Assembly: GCF_020515625.1 (NCBI RefSeq)
Contig: NZ_JAIWPJ010000008.1
Span: forward strand, 1-42,259
Direction of reading: 5' to 3'
DNA from: Natrinema amylolyticum
GTDB lineage: Archaea; Halobacteriota; Halobacteria; Halobacteriales; Natrialbaceae
Length of the DNA: 42,259 nucleotides
The stretch's first letter is position 1. Every line of letters begins with the position of its first letter. The notes beneath the pieces were generated by a model. That model saw only the letters and a program-made list of their open reading frames with translations. It searched no databases and was not told the DNA's origin. Made by a program: the position numbers and the translations under genes. Of the stretch, positions 7,420 through 16,386 are shown piece after piece.

Positions 7420-9627
7420 TCAGAATACGATTCGTTCGACGGCCCGACGGAGAGGACCGGGGCCTCCCCATTCCGACTCGACTTGGATGGCCGTACAATC
7501 GACGCTATCGATGATCCGATCTGCCGGCCGCCCGAATAGGTTCCCTCGTATCCGTCCTCCATCCGTTCCGATAACGAGTATATCGGAAGTGTTAGTCACC
7601 GAGACGAAATCCCGTTCGGGTTCATCAGTCTCGATAATCGATCGGTTCACGGGGACCGTACATAGCGACTCTAATTCTTCGAGGTATTCGTCTATCGTCT
7701 CATGTTGCGTCTCAGTCGCTGTACTCTCGAGTGGGTACAGCAGGTCAATACTTCCTCCTGCCTCGCTCGCTAACGCGTTCGCGACAGTGATCTTCTGCGG
7801 ATCGAAGGGGCCGCGATCGGTGATGACTGTAACGGAATCAATCCGGTCCAGATCACGGTCCTCGATAAGCAAGACGTCACACGGAGCATTACGAGAGATC
7901 CATTCGACAGTAGTACCGAATATCGAGGCGTACAATGGGTCGTCACTTCGTTCGAGCAGGAGGAAGTCTACATCCTCGTGTTCGGCGAAGTTAGCGATCG
8001 CTCGCTTCGTGTCGTGACTCACGATCTCGCCATAGTGAACGGGGACATCGAACTCCTCGGTGAGCGGTTCCGTTTGTTCCTCAAACTGGATATCCGCTGG
8101 CGACTGCGTCTCTGATGCCTGTTGGAGCGGTACCTGATCGGCCACTTCGTCGAACTGAACGACAGTGACGCTCCCGTCATTCTCGCGGGCGATGTCAGCA
8201 GCGATCCGAATTAGCGTGCGTTCTCGCTGCTCACTCGTTTTCTCGGTGATAGCGACGAGAACTTCATACCCGTCAACCACATCGAAGGTTGACTTCGTCC
8301 GTTCAACGGCTTTGCGGCCGACAGTCCGCCGCACGACATCCGTGGCAGCGCCTTCGCGCTGGACACGACCTCGTGCGTAATACGCATACCAGAGCATCGA
8401 TCCGACTATGATGATGACAGCACCGACGAGCGGTATTGTCCCCATGTACCCGATAAGAAGGAATCCACCGGCGATTCCGAAGATCTGAGTCCACGGATAG
8501 AGCGGCGACTCGAAGCTGGGATCGTACTCTCCGACGTTCCCCTCACGAAACGCGATAACTGCACCATTGACTAAGGCAAAGACGATGATCTGGAAGGCAC
8601 TCGCCAGCTTCGCAATCTGGAGGATCGGGACGAATGCGATGAGGAGCAACATCACAGCGCCAGTGAGCGTAATCGCCTGCACGGGCGTCCCCCACTCATC
8701 GTGAATCTCCGTCAGAGACGGCGGTGCAAGCTTGTCTCGAGCCATCGCAAATGGATACCGAGACGACGACAGAATACCCGCGTTGGCCGTACTAATCAAT
8801 GCGAGTACGGCTGCAATAATAACGGCAACCACGCCCGGCCAGGCGAGCGTTGCTTCGGCCGCGTGAATCATCGGTACCCCGGAGTCACTCAAGAGGTCGG
8901 GCGGCGTCACCCCGACCATCACCACGACGATGAGTACGTACAGGAGCGTCGTAAAGGAAAGTGAACCGAGGATTCCGAGTGGGATGTTCCGGTCCGGATT
9001 CTCCACTTCCTCAGCGACACTCGCGATCTTGGTCACGCCCGCGTACGAGACGAATACGAGACCAGTAGCGGCGAGGAGACCGCCGGAACCCTTACTGAAG
9101 AAACCGTCATAGTAGGCGCTGCTCGTCGACGGAAGCCCACCGACGACGAACCAGACCATCGCCGCGAGCATCACTGTGACGATGACGATCTGGAGGCGCC
9201 CAGTCTGTTTTGCGCCGATGAGGTTGACGAGTACGAGAACGGCAGCCAACACGAGTGCGACCGGCTTCACTGGCAAGTCGAATAGGTATAGGAGATAGGG
9301 GACGCCTCCGACCAGCGCTAGTGCGCCCTTGAACGACAGAGAAAACCACGTACCGACGCCGGCGATCGTTCCGAGTAGCGGGCCCATGCCACGCTCGATG
9401 TAGATGTATGTGCCACCGGCCTCTGGCATCGCTGTTGCCATCTCTGCCTTACTTAAGGCAGCTGGCAGGACAAGTACCCCTGCGAGCAGGTACGCGAGAA
9501 TAACAGCCGGCCCTGCTGTCTTCAGTGCTAAACCGGGGAGTATGAAGATCCCGCTTCCGATCATCGCGCCGATACTAATAGCGACTACCGCGAACAGTCC
9601 GAGATCTCGTTCAAGTTCTTTTGGCAT
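7420..9627 (-). CDS. APC-family amino acid permease fused to two UspA domains
   Basis: 735 residues. Residues 1 to ~430 form about twelve membrane segments of an amino acid-polyamine-organocation permease, with the typical N-terminus GAMIGSGIFILPG and the AEMATAMPEAGGTYIYI region. After a basic cytoplasmic segment come two UspA-like domains (~455-600 and ~605-725); the second has the nucleotide-binding type loop VIGTDGGRIRGNLFGRPADRI. Such permease-UspA fusions are common in haloarchaea, and the Usp part probably regulates transport by binding ATP. The nearest upstream gene, in the same orientation, encodes an Lrp regulator, which is consistent with amino-acid-responsive control. The substrate cannot be told from sequence. 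Confidence 0.92.
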   Translation of the reverse strand: MPKELERDLGLFAVVAISIGAMIGSGIFILPGLALKTAGPAVILAYLLAGVLVLPAALSKAEMATAMPEAGGTYIYIERGMGPLLGTIAGVGTWFSLSFKGALALVGGVPYLLYLFDLPVKPVALVLAAVLVLVNLIGAKQTGRLQIVIVTVMLAAMVWFVVGGLPSTSSAYYDGFFSKGSGGLLAATGLVFVSYAGVTKIASVAEEVENPDRNIPLGILGSLSFTTLLYVLIVVVMVGVTPPDLLSDSGVPMIHAAEATLAWPGVVAVIIAAVLALISTANAGILSSSRYPFAMARDKLAPPSLTEIHDEWGTPVQAITLTGAVMLLLIAFVPILQIAKLASAFQIIVFALVNGAVIAFREGNVGEYDPSFESPLYPWTQIFGIAGGFLLIGYMGTIPLVGAVIIIVGSMLWYAYYARGRVQREGAATDVVRRTVGRKAVERTKSTFDVVDGYEVLVAITEKTSEQRERTLIRIAADIARENDGSVTVVQFDEVADQVPLQQASETQSPADIQFEEQTEPLTEEFDVPVHYGEIVSHDTKRAIANFAEHEDVDFLLLERSDDPLYASIFGTTVEWISRNAPCDVLLIEDRDLDRIDSVTVITDRGPFDPQKITVANALASEAGGSIDLLYPLESTATETQHETIDEYLEELESLCTVPVNRSIIETDEPERDFVSVTNTSDILVIGTDGGRIRGNLFGRPADRIIDSVDCTAIQVESEWGGPGPLRRAVERIVF

Positions 9628-9937
9628 TAACTTATATTATCAATTTTCAGTCATCTCTTCGCCTCGCAGCGAAGCCCTATAGACAGGATCAACGTCGATA
9701 TCGTCAAACGGAGTCACGTTTCACAGGCCGGTAAGGTATCACTCATGAGTGTTCTCTACCGGAATGTTGGCCCGGATCAGCATAAATACGGTGTTTCCAT
9801 TCTCGAATCAACAAAATATACCCCTATATCCTGTGGTACTGTCCTACAAAGTACAATGGAGATGAGAGCGAGCATTCTCGGCACACGTCGATAAGACGGC
9901 TCTCTCAACAAAGCAGGAGAGGACAGCTCTACGAAAT
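9628..9937. other. Gene-free stretch between permease and Lrp genes
   Basis: About 310 bases of lower GC without a credible gene. It must contain the permease promoter; AT-rich stretches occur at 9628-9645 and 9811-9830. A 6-bp inverted repeat (CTTCGC...GCGAAG, about 9658-9675) lies just upstream of the permease start and could be an operator. Confidence 0.5.
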
Positions 9938-10411
9938 TCACTCCACGCTTTCAACGTCAAATCCGTGAAAGGCACGCTCGTACTCGTTCCGTATCAGGTC
10001 CTCATCAACGACTTCGAGGCCGAGTTCGTCGAGGTCTCGGCCGATCCGGCTGAGGTCGTCACTATCCGAACCGATTGCTTCGACATGGACGTTCTCTGTG
10101 CCGGTCATAATCTCTCTGACTGCAACGACACCTGGTACCTCGAGAGCTTTCCGCGCGAGGGCCTCTCGATCGGGGATCGGTGCAGTACAGACAATAAGCG
10201 TCTGCAACTGGTAACTAGCAGCCTCGTAATTCACCTCAGGATGGTATCCAGTAAGGATGTCTGCGTCTTCCAAATTCCGTATTCGATTACGGACTGTACT
10301 AGCCGAGACACCCGCCTGTTCTGCGATCTCGCTCGCCGATGTCTTGCGAGCATCTTGCTGAAGGCTATGTACAATGCGTCTGTCGAGATCATCGAGTGAC
10401 TCCTCGCTCAT
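9938..10411 (-). CDS. Lrp/AsnC-family transcriptional regulator
   Basis: 157 residues from the ATG at 10411, with an N-terminal HTH (LDDLDRRIVHSLQQDARKT...AEQAGVSASTVRNRIRNLEDADIL) and a C-terminal ligand-sensing RAM domain (VVAVREIMTGTENVHVEAIG). Members bind amino acids and control their transport and metabolism. The frame stays open to an ATG at 10477, adding 22 residues not typical of the family, so I prefer the internal start MSEESLDDLDRR. It lies upstream of the APC-UspA permease in the same orientation, across a 310-base gap, and is a good candidate regulator of it. Confidence 0.9.
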   Translation of the reverse strand: MSEESLDDLDRRIVHSLQQDARKTSASEIAEQAGVSASTVRNRIRNLEDADILTGYHPEVNYEAASYQLQTLIVCTAPIPDREALARKALEVPGVVAVREIMTGTENVHVEAIGSDSDDLSRIGRDLDELGLEVVDEDLIRNEYERAFHGFDVESVE

Positions 10412-10477
10412 ACGCATGAGTAATTGCGCCGTGAAAAGTAGCTTTTCCTGCGAACTCGGTAATCGATCTTCAGACAT

Positions 10478-10919
10478 CTAACGAGGGGATAGCCATACCT
10501 ATCAATTATTTCCTAGATAAAATCATATAGTATACTTACCCAAAATGGAATGAGTTTATTGTGAAGGGAGAAGTGTACTAATTCTCCACAAATGGAAACT
10601 GTTGAGAATAGGCGCTATCTATGATGTGTGGACACGAATAGTATCCGCCCGATGAGGCCGAATAGCTGAGGACAAGCCCGCAGGCCACAATGCCACTGTC
10701 CCGGTGACTTTGGCCATGTTCTCCGCACGACAATGAGTGTCATATAGCGGCCACTATGTGGGAGTAAGTATGAACAGAAGCGGCGAACACTGGTACCACC
10801 TGAAGAGATTATCCCGCTCGACCACTGAGGACCCATATGCAGTGGTGTGACCAGCCAACGAGACCATCCGGGATCGAAGGTGTGAGGGCCCAGAACCGAA
10901 GCCCGCAGGGGGAAGTGGC
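10478..10919. other. 442-base gene-free region before rnhA
   Basis: No credible protein gene. Two copies of AAGCCCGCAGG occur here, about 226 bases apart (around 10673 and 10899). The segment around 10684-10716 can fold (GGCCA...TGGCC with an inner CAC/GTG). AT-rich sequence at 10505-10560 is the likely promoter zone of the Lrp gene. I do not recognise a known structured RNA. Confidence 0.4.
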
Positions 10920-11573
10920 GTGACCGACGATCCCCTCCCGGTCGAACACCTCTCGCCGGTCGCCGCGCTCGTCGACGAGGTACTCGCGGGCGTCGGCTAC
11001 GAGGTGGCGGCCGCCACCGACGCCATCGACGACGCTGTCCCCGGTTACGGCGGTCTCTTCGATCCCCAGACCACCCCGGCCGAGTTGCGTCGCGTGCTCG
11101 AGAGTCTGCTGGCGTCAGGACTCACCCGGCCATCCGTCCCCGAACCGACGAGCGACACGTTCGTCCTCTACGTCGACGGCAGTTCACGCGGTAACCCCGG
11201 GCCCGCAGGTGCGGGCGCTGTCATCATGGACGCTGCGGAGGACCAACTCGCCCGTCTCGGCCGACCCGTCGGCTCCCGGACGGGGAACAACACCGCCGAG
11301 TACGTCGCCCTCCAGCTCGGGCTCTCCGAACTGTTGGCTCGCTACGAGCCACGCAGACTGGAAGTGCGCATCGATTCGATGACAGTTATCCGAGACGTCT
11401 GGGGTGGCGATGACCCGACTGAATCGGGCGTCGAGACATACAGCGAGGCCATCACGGCGGCACTGTCGAGCATCCCGGACCACCAGTACACGCATCTGGC
11501 TGACAGCGACCCGAACCCCGCCGACGCACTGGCGACAGTGGGTGCCGATATCGCGGCCTTTGGACCTGGATAG
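10920..11573 (+). CDS. rnhA: Ribonuclease HI
   Basis: 217 residues. After an N-terminal helical region (~1-75) typical of haloarchaeal RNase HI come the catalytic motifs: VLYVDGSSRGNPGPAGAGA (first Asp), GNNTAEYVALQLGL (Glu), VRIDSMTVI (second Asp) and a C-terminal ADSDPNPADALA region with the last acidic residue. It removes RNA from RNA-DNA hybrids. The start is a GTG preceded by GGGGGAAG; no in-frame ATG suits better. It stands alone, downstream of a long gene-free region and upstream of a degenerate region. Confidence 0.9.
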   Translation: MTDDPLPVEHLSPVAALVDEVLAGVGYEVAAATDAIDDAVPGYGGLFDPQTTPAELRRVLESLLASGLTRPSVPEPTSDTFVLYVDGSSRGNPGPAGAGAVIMDAAEDQLARLGRPVGSRTGNNTAEYVALQLGLSELLARYEPRRLEVRIDSMTVIRDVWGGDDPTESGVETYSEAITAALSSIPDHQYTHLADSDPNPADALATVGADIAAFGPG

Positions 11574-11664
11574 GAGAGTTACACCGCTTACAGTTCAAAA
11601 TCCCGGCACCGTTGAAATTCTCAGAAGCTACTAGAAACCACGTACTGACTACACCTCTCTGTAC

Positions 11665-11935
11665 TCAGCACGCGGTCCCCATCAAGTGTTGGAGAAGTGC
11701 AAGTAGCGCCCCGTCAGTTGCCGTATATCCAGCGAGGGCTCCAGGACGGTCGGTGACGCCGCCTGCGAGACCGAATACGCGGTCACTAACACTGAATCAC
11801 ACATCTTCGGAGCCGACAGCAGAGACCGTCCCCGCGACATCGCTGTGAGGGATTGTCGAAGCGACGGCGACTGATCAGGAAGATCCCACGACGAACCTTT
11901 GTGTCGATGGAATGTACACTCGTCGCCTCTACGTC
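11665..11935 (-). pseudogene. Fragment of an MDR-type quinone oxidoreductase/alcohol dehydrogenase
   Basis: A minus-strand frame interrupted by stops shows the family motif IPHSDVAGTVSAVGSEDV, a stop, then FSVSDRVFGLAGG, matching the N-terminal catalytic domain of medium-chain NADPH:quinone oxidoreductases (PHSDxAGxVxAVG...FSxGDRVFG). The nucleotide-binding Rossmann half is missing. It is a decayed gene next to a dead IS6-type element. Confidence 0.6.
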
Positions 11936-11965
11936 GCCGAGCCATGTTTCGGCGGTTGCTGGATC

Positions 11966-12586
11966 GGCGTTCTGAAATAGATATTAAACTGGTATGTACG
12001 TCTTTTTATATTTTAGAATATACATTCGGTGGCGTTCCGATTTCCATATTTTTCGTATGGAAATCAGTGCTCGAGATGGTGGAGTACAATCTCGAGTCAC
12101 GGTGCTGAATCGACGAGAAACACGGCGTCTTCGACGTCATATTTCTCTCTGATTCGTGGAGAAAAATATCAGTAAGTGCGGTTGTACGCGTTGAATAGAG
12201 CTTGACGTGGAGAAATTCGTTCGTTTCGGGATCGATAGCAGCGTACAGCCAGTAGCACGGATCAGTGAATCGGATCACGGGTTCGTCGAGTAGAACGTGA
12301 TCCGGCTGTTTTCCAGTTGTCGGATGTGAATCGGCTTTCTACACCTAATTATGGATCGCCGATCTCGCCCGTTCGACATCGAATCTCTCTAAGACAGAAA
12401 CAGTATCTGAAATTGATATCTCGGCCAGGTGGAGCTGGATACTCAATCGATGAGCTCGCGCGGTGTCGCCCCACGCTCCACAAAATCTAATCGAAAGCCG
12501 CTACCAGCGCCGTTGAGGCGGCTGAATTCCGGCATGGACACCTAGAATTCTGACCGCCTCGCTTTTCAGACCTTATCTGAACAACG
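11966..12586 (-). mobile_element. Degenerate IS6-type element, copy 1
   Basis: About 620 bases bounded by imperfect inverted ends: GGCGTTCTGAAATAGA on the left and the complement of GGCGTTGTTCAGATAA on the right. It contains a dead IS6-type transposase on the minus strand and lacks the C-terminal third of that gene. A related copy of about the same structure is at 41601-42184. The ends are estimated from the resemblance of the two copies. Confidence 0.6.
12098..12534 (-). pseudogene. IS6-family transposase, dead copy 1
   Basis: Minus-strand remnants in two frames read MPEFSRLNG..., then QLHLAEISISDTVSVLERF and, after two internal stops at positions expected to be Trp and Gln (HNWVQKAD in intact relatives), PDHVLLDEPVIRFTDPCYWLYAAIDP and TRTTALTDIF. 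A frameshift then leads to DVEDAVFLVDSAP and a stop. This is the DDE core of haloarchaeal IS6-type transposases with the first and second Asp still visible; the third catalytic region is deleted. It is not functional. Confidence 0.8.
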
Positions 12587-12710
12587 CCTACGGGAACAGA
12601 CCCAACATTGATTCGACACTCGAGAAGACCCGCTCCGAGTCACCGTGTCTCCGCTGTGACCGAACAGGTACGGGATCAAAAAGAGGTTGCAGAAGTGTGG
12701 ACTGGCACAT

Positions 12711-12977
12711 ATGCAATCGCTCATCTCCGTCGTCGATCGCATCGACGCACCGACTGATCGACCACAGGAGACGATGGATGTCCGGTCGCTCGGCCCGCCG
12801 GAACCGCTCAAGGACACTCTCGAGACGCTCGCCGAACTCCCGCCCGAAACGGTTCTCGCTCAGCGCAACGACCGCGTCCCCCAGTTTCTGTTCCCGAAAC
12901 TCGACGACCGCGGCTACGTCTACGAGACGGTCGAGCGCAACGAGGACGTCGTGACCGTCATCTGGTACGAACAGTGA
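12711..12977 (+). CDS. DUF2249 domain protein
   Basis: 88 residues ending in the compact DUF2249 fold: MDVRSLGPPEPLKDTLETLAELPPETVL, then RVPQFLFPKLDDRGYVYETV. These small proteins have a TusA/SirA-like fold and in haloarchaea typically sit in denitrification and terminal-oxidase loci; their function is unproven. The position, first in the nitrogen-oxide island and about 100 bases before ctaB, fits that pattern. Alternative starts are 12687 and 12774; the latter has an AGGAG ribosome-binding site but would remove a segment (APTDRPQE) that I think is conserved. Confidence 0.8.
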   Translation: MQSLISVVDRIDAPTDRPQETMDVRSLGPPEPLKDTLETLAELPPETVLAQRNDRVPQFLFPKLDDRGYVYETVERNEDVVTVIWYEQ

Positions 12978-13071
12978 CGGACCGAACGGACGAAGACGAC
13001 CGACGCGGTGTCGGTGGGGACCGGGAGCGTGCAGCGGGAAACGTCGGAGAGACTCCGCCCATTGACGAAAG

Positions 13072-14505
13072 ATGAACTATTCACTCACCCGACAACGGTT
13101 CGCGAACCTACTCGCGACGACGACGATTGCGGCGTACGTTCTCGTCGCACTCGGAACCGCCGTTTCGACGACCGACGGCGCAGCGACCTGTGCGACCTGG
13201 CCGAGCTGTTCGACCGACCTAGCACTCGGTCCGCTCTCCGTCGAATCGCTCCTCTTCTGGGGTCACCGGGTCGCAGCCCTCGTGGCCGGCCTCCTCGTCG
13301 TCGCGTCCGGGCTCGCCACCCGGCAGATCGGGGTCGGTCGCCGGGTGAGGGGCTTGGTCGGGTGTGCGGTCATCCTCTTTCCCGTCCAGGTCGCCCTCGG
13401 TGCTGTGCTCGTCGTCGGCGGCCCCGCCGCTGCGAACGGACTACACCTCGCGCTCGCGATGATCATCTTCGCCTGCCTGCTCGTCGCACTCGTCTGCGTC
13501 CTCGAGGACAGCGCGCGCGAGAGAACGGATACCGCCCGCGAAACCGGTTTCGGTCCGGGAACGAACGAAGCTATCGACTCCGGAGGCACGACGAGCGCCC
13601 GCGAGCGACCGAGCAATCCGCTCGTCCGCCTCCGGCAGACGGTCGGGGCGTACCTGACGCTCACCAAACCGCGGCTGATGTGGTTGCTCTGTCTCGTCGC
13701 AGTCGCGGGAATGGGGCTGGCGACGCTGACAGGTGAGACGCTCGAGTTGACGACCGTGGTCGCGACACTCGTCGGGGGTGTCCTCGCGATCGGTGCGAGC
13801 GCCACGTTCAATCACGTCTACGAACGCGACCGTGACCGGCGGATGAATCGCACGGCAGACCGGCCGCTGGTCCACGATCTCGTTCCGGTACGGAGCGCCC
13901 TATCGTTCGGGATCGTGCTCGTATTCGCGTCGATGGCGATCCTCCTGACATGGGTAAACGTGCTGGCAGCGGCGCTGACCGGCGCTGCAATCGTCTACTA
14001 CGCCATCCTCTATACAGTGGTTCTCAAACCGAACACTGCCTGGAACACGGTTCTCGGCGGTGGGGCGGGAGCACTCCCAGCCGTCATCGGCTGGGCGGCC
14101 GTCACCGGCGACATCGGAGCGCCCGCCATCGCCCTCGCTGCAGTGATCTTCCTGTGGACGCCCGCACACTTCTATAACCTCGCGATCGCCTACCGAGACG
14201 ACTACTCCCGTGGCGGCTTCCCGATGTTCCCCGTCGTCAACGGAGTGCTCGCCGCGCGCCGACACGTCGCGTTCTACCTGGGCGCGACGCTGCTGGCCGC
14301 GAGTGTCCTCGGCTGGCTGGCCGGCCTCGGTATAGTCTACGCGGCCACATCCGTCGCCCTCGGCGCGGTCTTCCTCCGGTCAGTGATTCGGCAGTACCGT
14401 ATTCAGACCGATGAGGCCGCGCTGCAGTCGTTCTATGCCTCGAACTATTATCTCGGTTTCGTTCTTTTCGCAATCATCTTCGAGACGGTCATAGTCGCCA
14501 CGTAA
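13072..14505 (+). CDS. ctaB: CtaA-like domain - CtaB (heme O synthase) fusion
   Basis: 477 residues. Residues ~1-155 form four membrane helices resembling half of heme A synthase CtaA: a cysteine pair in CATWPSC (C40, C46), a heme-ligand type His in GHRVAAL (H65) and another in NGLHLALAM. The rest is a UbiA-family prenyltransferase with the diphosphate motif NHVYERDRDRRMNRTADRP, characteristic of protoheme IX farnesyltransferase. It makes heme O, and perhaps heme A with another protein, for heme-copper enzymes, which fits the reductase genes 3 kb downstream. The fusion is a known haloarchaeal arrangement. Confidence 0.93.
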   Translation: MNYSLTRQRFANLLATTTIAAYVLVALGTAVSTTDGAATCATWPSCSTDLALGPLSVESLLFWGHRVAALVAGLLVVASGLATRQIGVGRRVRGLVGCAVILFPVQVALGAVLVVGGPAAANGLHLALAMIIFACLLVALVCVLEDSARERTDTARETGFGPGTNEAIDSGGTTSARERPSNPLVRLRQTVGAYLTLTKPRLMWLLCLVAVAGMGLATLTGETLELTTVVATLVGGVLAIGASATFNHVYERDRDRRMNRTADRPLVHDLVPVRSALSFGIVLVFASMAILLTWVNVLAAALTGAAIVYYAILYTVVLKPNTAWNTVLGGGAGALPAVIGWAAVTGDIGAPAIALAAVIFLWTPAHFYNLAIAYRDDYSRGGFPMFPVVNGVLAARRHVAFYLGATLLAASVLGWLAGLGIVYAATSVALGAVFLRSVIRQYRIQTDEAALQSFYASNYYLGFVLFAIIFETVIVAT

Positions 14506-14535
14506 CGGGTTTCGGATCCTCATTCCCGTTGTCTT

Positions 14536-14565
14536 CCGGCGACGGCCGGTAGCGTGTATATTTAA
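14536..14565 (+). promoter_or_regulatory. nirK promoter: inverted repeat and TATA box
   Basis: A perfect inverted repeat CCGGC-GACG-GCCGG (14536-14549) is followed directly by a TATA-like TGTATATTTAA (14555-14565), about 100 bases before the nirK ATG. A transcript starting ~25 bases later would have a leader of about 75 bases with a Shine-Dalgarno-like GGTGAGG. The repeat could be an operator or the end of the ctaB transcript. Confidence 0.55.
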
Positions 14566-14663
14566 TGCCCCCGGTATGCAGGGAGTTGTCGGAAAGTTTA
14601 CCATCTACCGAGAATCGTCTCTCCGCTTGAATATGGGTCTCCCTCTACTCACAGGTGAGGACA

Positions 14664-15752
14664 ATGACCCAATTCGATCCCGACCGACGACGGTTTCTAC
14701 AGGCAGTGGGTGCAACCGGCGCGATCGCAGTCGCCGGTTGTCTGGAAGGAAACGAATCGTCGGAACCGACCGACGACGACGAATCGGCAGACGGGGAAGG
14801 GCTGCCGGCGGCGAAAGCGGTTGACGTGGATCGGATCGCCCGGGATCCGACGGATATCCCGGATCCAGTCGACTGGAACGAACCGCGCGAACACGACATC
14901 ACGGTCCGGACCGAGCGGGTGACCGCCGAGATCGAGCTGGGGGTCACCTTCGACTACATGACCTTCGAGGGGCAGGTGCCGGGACCGATGGTCCGAGTCC
15001 GGCGCGGCGACCGGGTGAACCTTACCTTCGACGTCCCGGAGGATCTGAACGTGGCCGCCCACAACATGGACTTCCACGCGGTCTACGGCCCCGGCGGCGG
15101 GGCCGACGCGACCACGATCGCGCCCGGCGACGACCCCACCCAGATCAGCTTCACCGCTGACTACGCGGGCGTGTTCATCTACCACTGTGCGATCCCGAAC
15201 ATGGACCAGCACATCAGCAGCGGCATGTTCGGCTCGATCCTCGTCGAACCCGAGGACGGCCTCCCCGAGGTCGATAACGAGTACTACCTCGGCCAGCACG
15301 AGATCTACACCGACGGCGACGTCGGCGAGAAAGGCCACCACGGCTTCGACTTCGACGCCATGCTCGCCGAACAGCCGACCTACGTCGTGTTCAACGGCCA
15401 GGCCTACGGCTTCACCGGAGACGGTGTCGGCCCCATGCAGGCCAATACGGGCGAGACCGCACGGGTCTACTTCGCCAACGGCGGCCCGAACCTCCTGAGC
15501 TCGTGGCACCCCATCGGCAACGTCTGGAGCCGCTTCTACCGCGACGGCGACCTCCTGACCGAGCCCGAACAGAACATCGAAACCGCACCCGTCGCACCCG
15601 GGACGACGGCCGCGGCCGAAATGGAGTTCCCGGTGCCAGGGCCGGTCAAAATCGTCGACCACGCGCTGACCCGCGCGGCCCGCCGCGGCGCCCTCGGCGT
15701 CATCGACGTCAGCGGCGAGCCCACCCGAGACATCTACGACGAAGACCCGTGA
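14664..15752 (+). CDS. nirK: Copper-containing nitrite reductase
   Basis: 362 residues with a twin-arginine signal (DRRRFLQAVGATG) and lipobox AGC (Cys26), so exported folded and probably lipid-anchored. It has two cupredoxin domains. Type 1 copper ligands: H133, C175, H183, M188 (AHNMDFH, YHCAIPNMDQHISSGM). Type 2 ligands: H138, H174, H333. The catalytic pair is D136 and H282. This is the full set for NirK, which reduces nitrite to NO. The ATG at 14664 has GGTGAGG just upstream; an upstream GTG at 14655 adds three residues. It is next to a thiol-redox pair and a putative NO reductase, which fits denitrification. Confidence 0.93.
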   Translation: MTQFDPDRRRFLQAVGATGAIAVAGCLEGNESSEPTDDDESADGEGLPAAKAVDVDRIARDPTDIPDPVDWNEPREHDITVRTERVTAEIELGVTFDYMTFEGQVPGPMVRVRRGDRVNLTFDVPEDLNVAAHNMDFHAVYGPGGGADATTIAPGDDPTQISFTADYAGVFIYHCAIPNMDQHISSGMFGSILVEPEDGLPEVDNEYYLGQHEIYTDGDVGEKGHHGFDFDAMLAEQPTYVVFNGQAYGFTGDGVGPMQANTGETARVYFANGGPNLLSSWHPIGNVWSRFYRDGDLLTEPEQNIETAPVAPGTTAAAEMEFPVPGPVKIVDHALTRAARRGALGVIDVSGEPTRDIYDEDP

Positions 15753-15758
15753 ACTGAC

Positions 15759-15845
15759 ATGGGACTCGTCGAACGGGCCTACACCGGTGGCCCGCCGAAT
15801 GGGAGCACCGTCGACGACGCGAGAGCTGTCGTCGAGGGGTGGTAA
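15759..15845 (+). CDS. Possible 28-residue peptide between nirK and tlpA-like gene
   Basis: An ATG six bases after the nirK stop opens a 28-codon frame (MGLVERAYTGGPP...) ending in TAA three bases before the next GTG start. The spacing suggests it is translated within the operon, but it has no recognisable domain. It may be a small protein, a translational-coupling leader or a remnant. Confidence 0.35.
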   Translation: MGLVERAYTGGPPNGSTVDDARAVVEGW

Positions 15846-15848
15846 GCC

Positions 15849-16385
15849 GTGAAGCGTCGTGATCTCCTCACTGGCGCGGTCGGCCTTACCGTCGCCGGGG
15901 GCGGCGCAGCCGTCGCAGTCGGTGACCTCGATATCGATGGCGACGACGCGGGGATCAACCCGGTCGTACTCGAGACGATCGATGCGCCGGGAAGCGAGGC
16001 GGGGACGACGACGGTCCCCCAACGTGGTCGCGTCACGTTCGTCGAACTGTTCGCCACTTGGTGCACCGTCTGCCAGCACACGATGGAGCCGCTCTCGGTC
16101 GTCCACCACGATGTCGGGGAGGACGTCCAGTTCGTGTCCGTGACGAGCGAACCGGTCGGAAACACCGTTACCCGCGACGACGTGGCAGCGTGGTGGACGG
16201 CCAACGGCGGCGACTGGACTGTGGCGCTGGACACCGACCTCGAGCTGACCGAACAGCTCGACGCCGGAGGCGTCCCATACGCGTTCGTGCTCGACGAATC
16301 GAACACCGTTACCTGGTCCGAACGCGGGTACAAGTCCGCCGATGCGTTTCAACGACCGATCGAAGCCGCGCTCACGGACGAGTGA
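15849..16385 (+). CDS. TlpA/ResA-like thioredoxin-fold protein
   Basis: 178 residues with an N-terminal export signal (MKRRDLLTGAVGLTVAGGG; RR pair, twin-arginine type). The thioredoxin active site is FATWCTVCQ (C72, C75) with cis-Pro region GGVPYAFVLDE, the layout of extracytoplasmic TlpA/ResA/Sco-like reductases. It should keep cysteines of exported metalloproteins reduced, here plausibly the CuA site of the neighbouring subunit II or NirK, receiving electrons from the adjacent CcdA-like protein. The start is a GTG. The frame continues through its TGA into the ccdA-like frame. Confidence 0.85.
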   Translation: MKRRDLLTGAVGLTVAGGGAAVAVGDLDIDGDDAGINPVVLETIDAPGSEAGTTTVPQRGRVTFVELFATWCTVCQHTMEPLSVVHHDVGEDVQFVSVTSEPVGNTVTRDDVAAWWTANGGDWTVALDTDLELTEQLDAGGVPYAFVLDESNTVTWSERGYKSADAFQRPIEAALTDE

Positions 16386-16386
16386 G

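Noticed and set aside
10684-10716. Possible RNase P or SRP RNA before rnhA
   Set aside because: None of the conserved core motifs of those RNAs could be found.
13008-13736. 242-codon + frame overlapping ctaB
   Set aside because: Arg-rich shadow frame in another register of the well-supported ctaB gene.
14697-16352. 551-codon minus-strand frame opposite nirK and the tlpA-like gene
   Set aside because: High-GC antisense shadow; the + strand genes show full sets of catalytic motifs.
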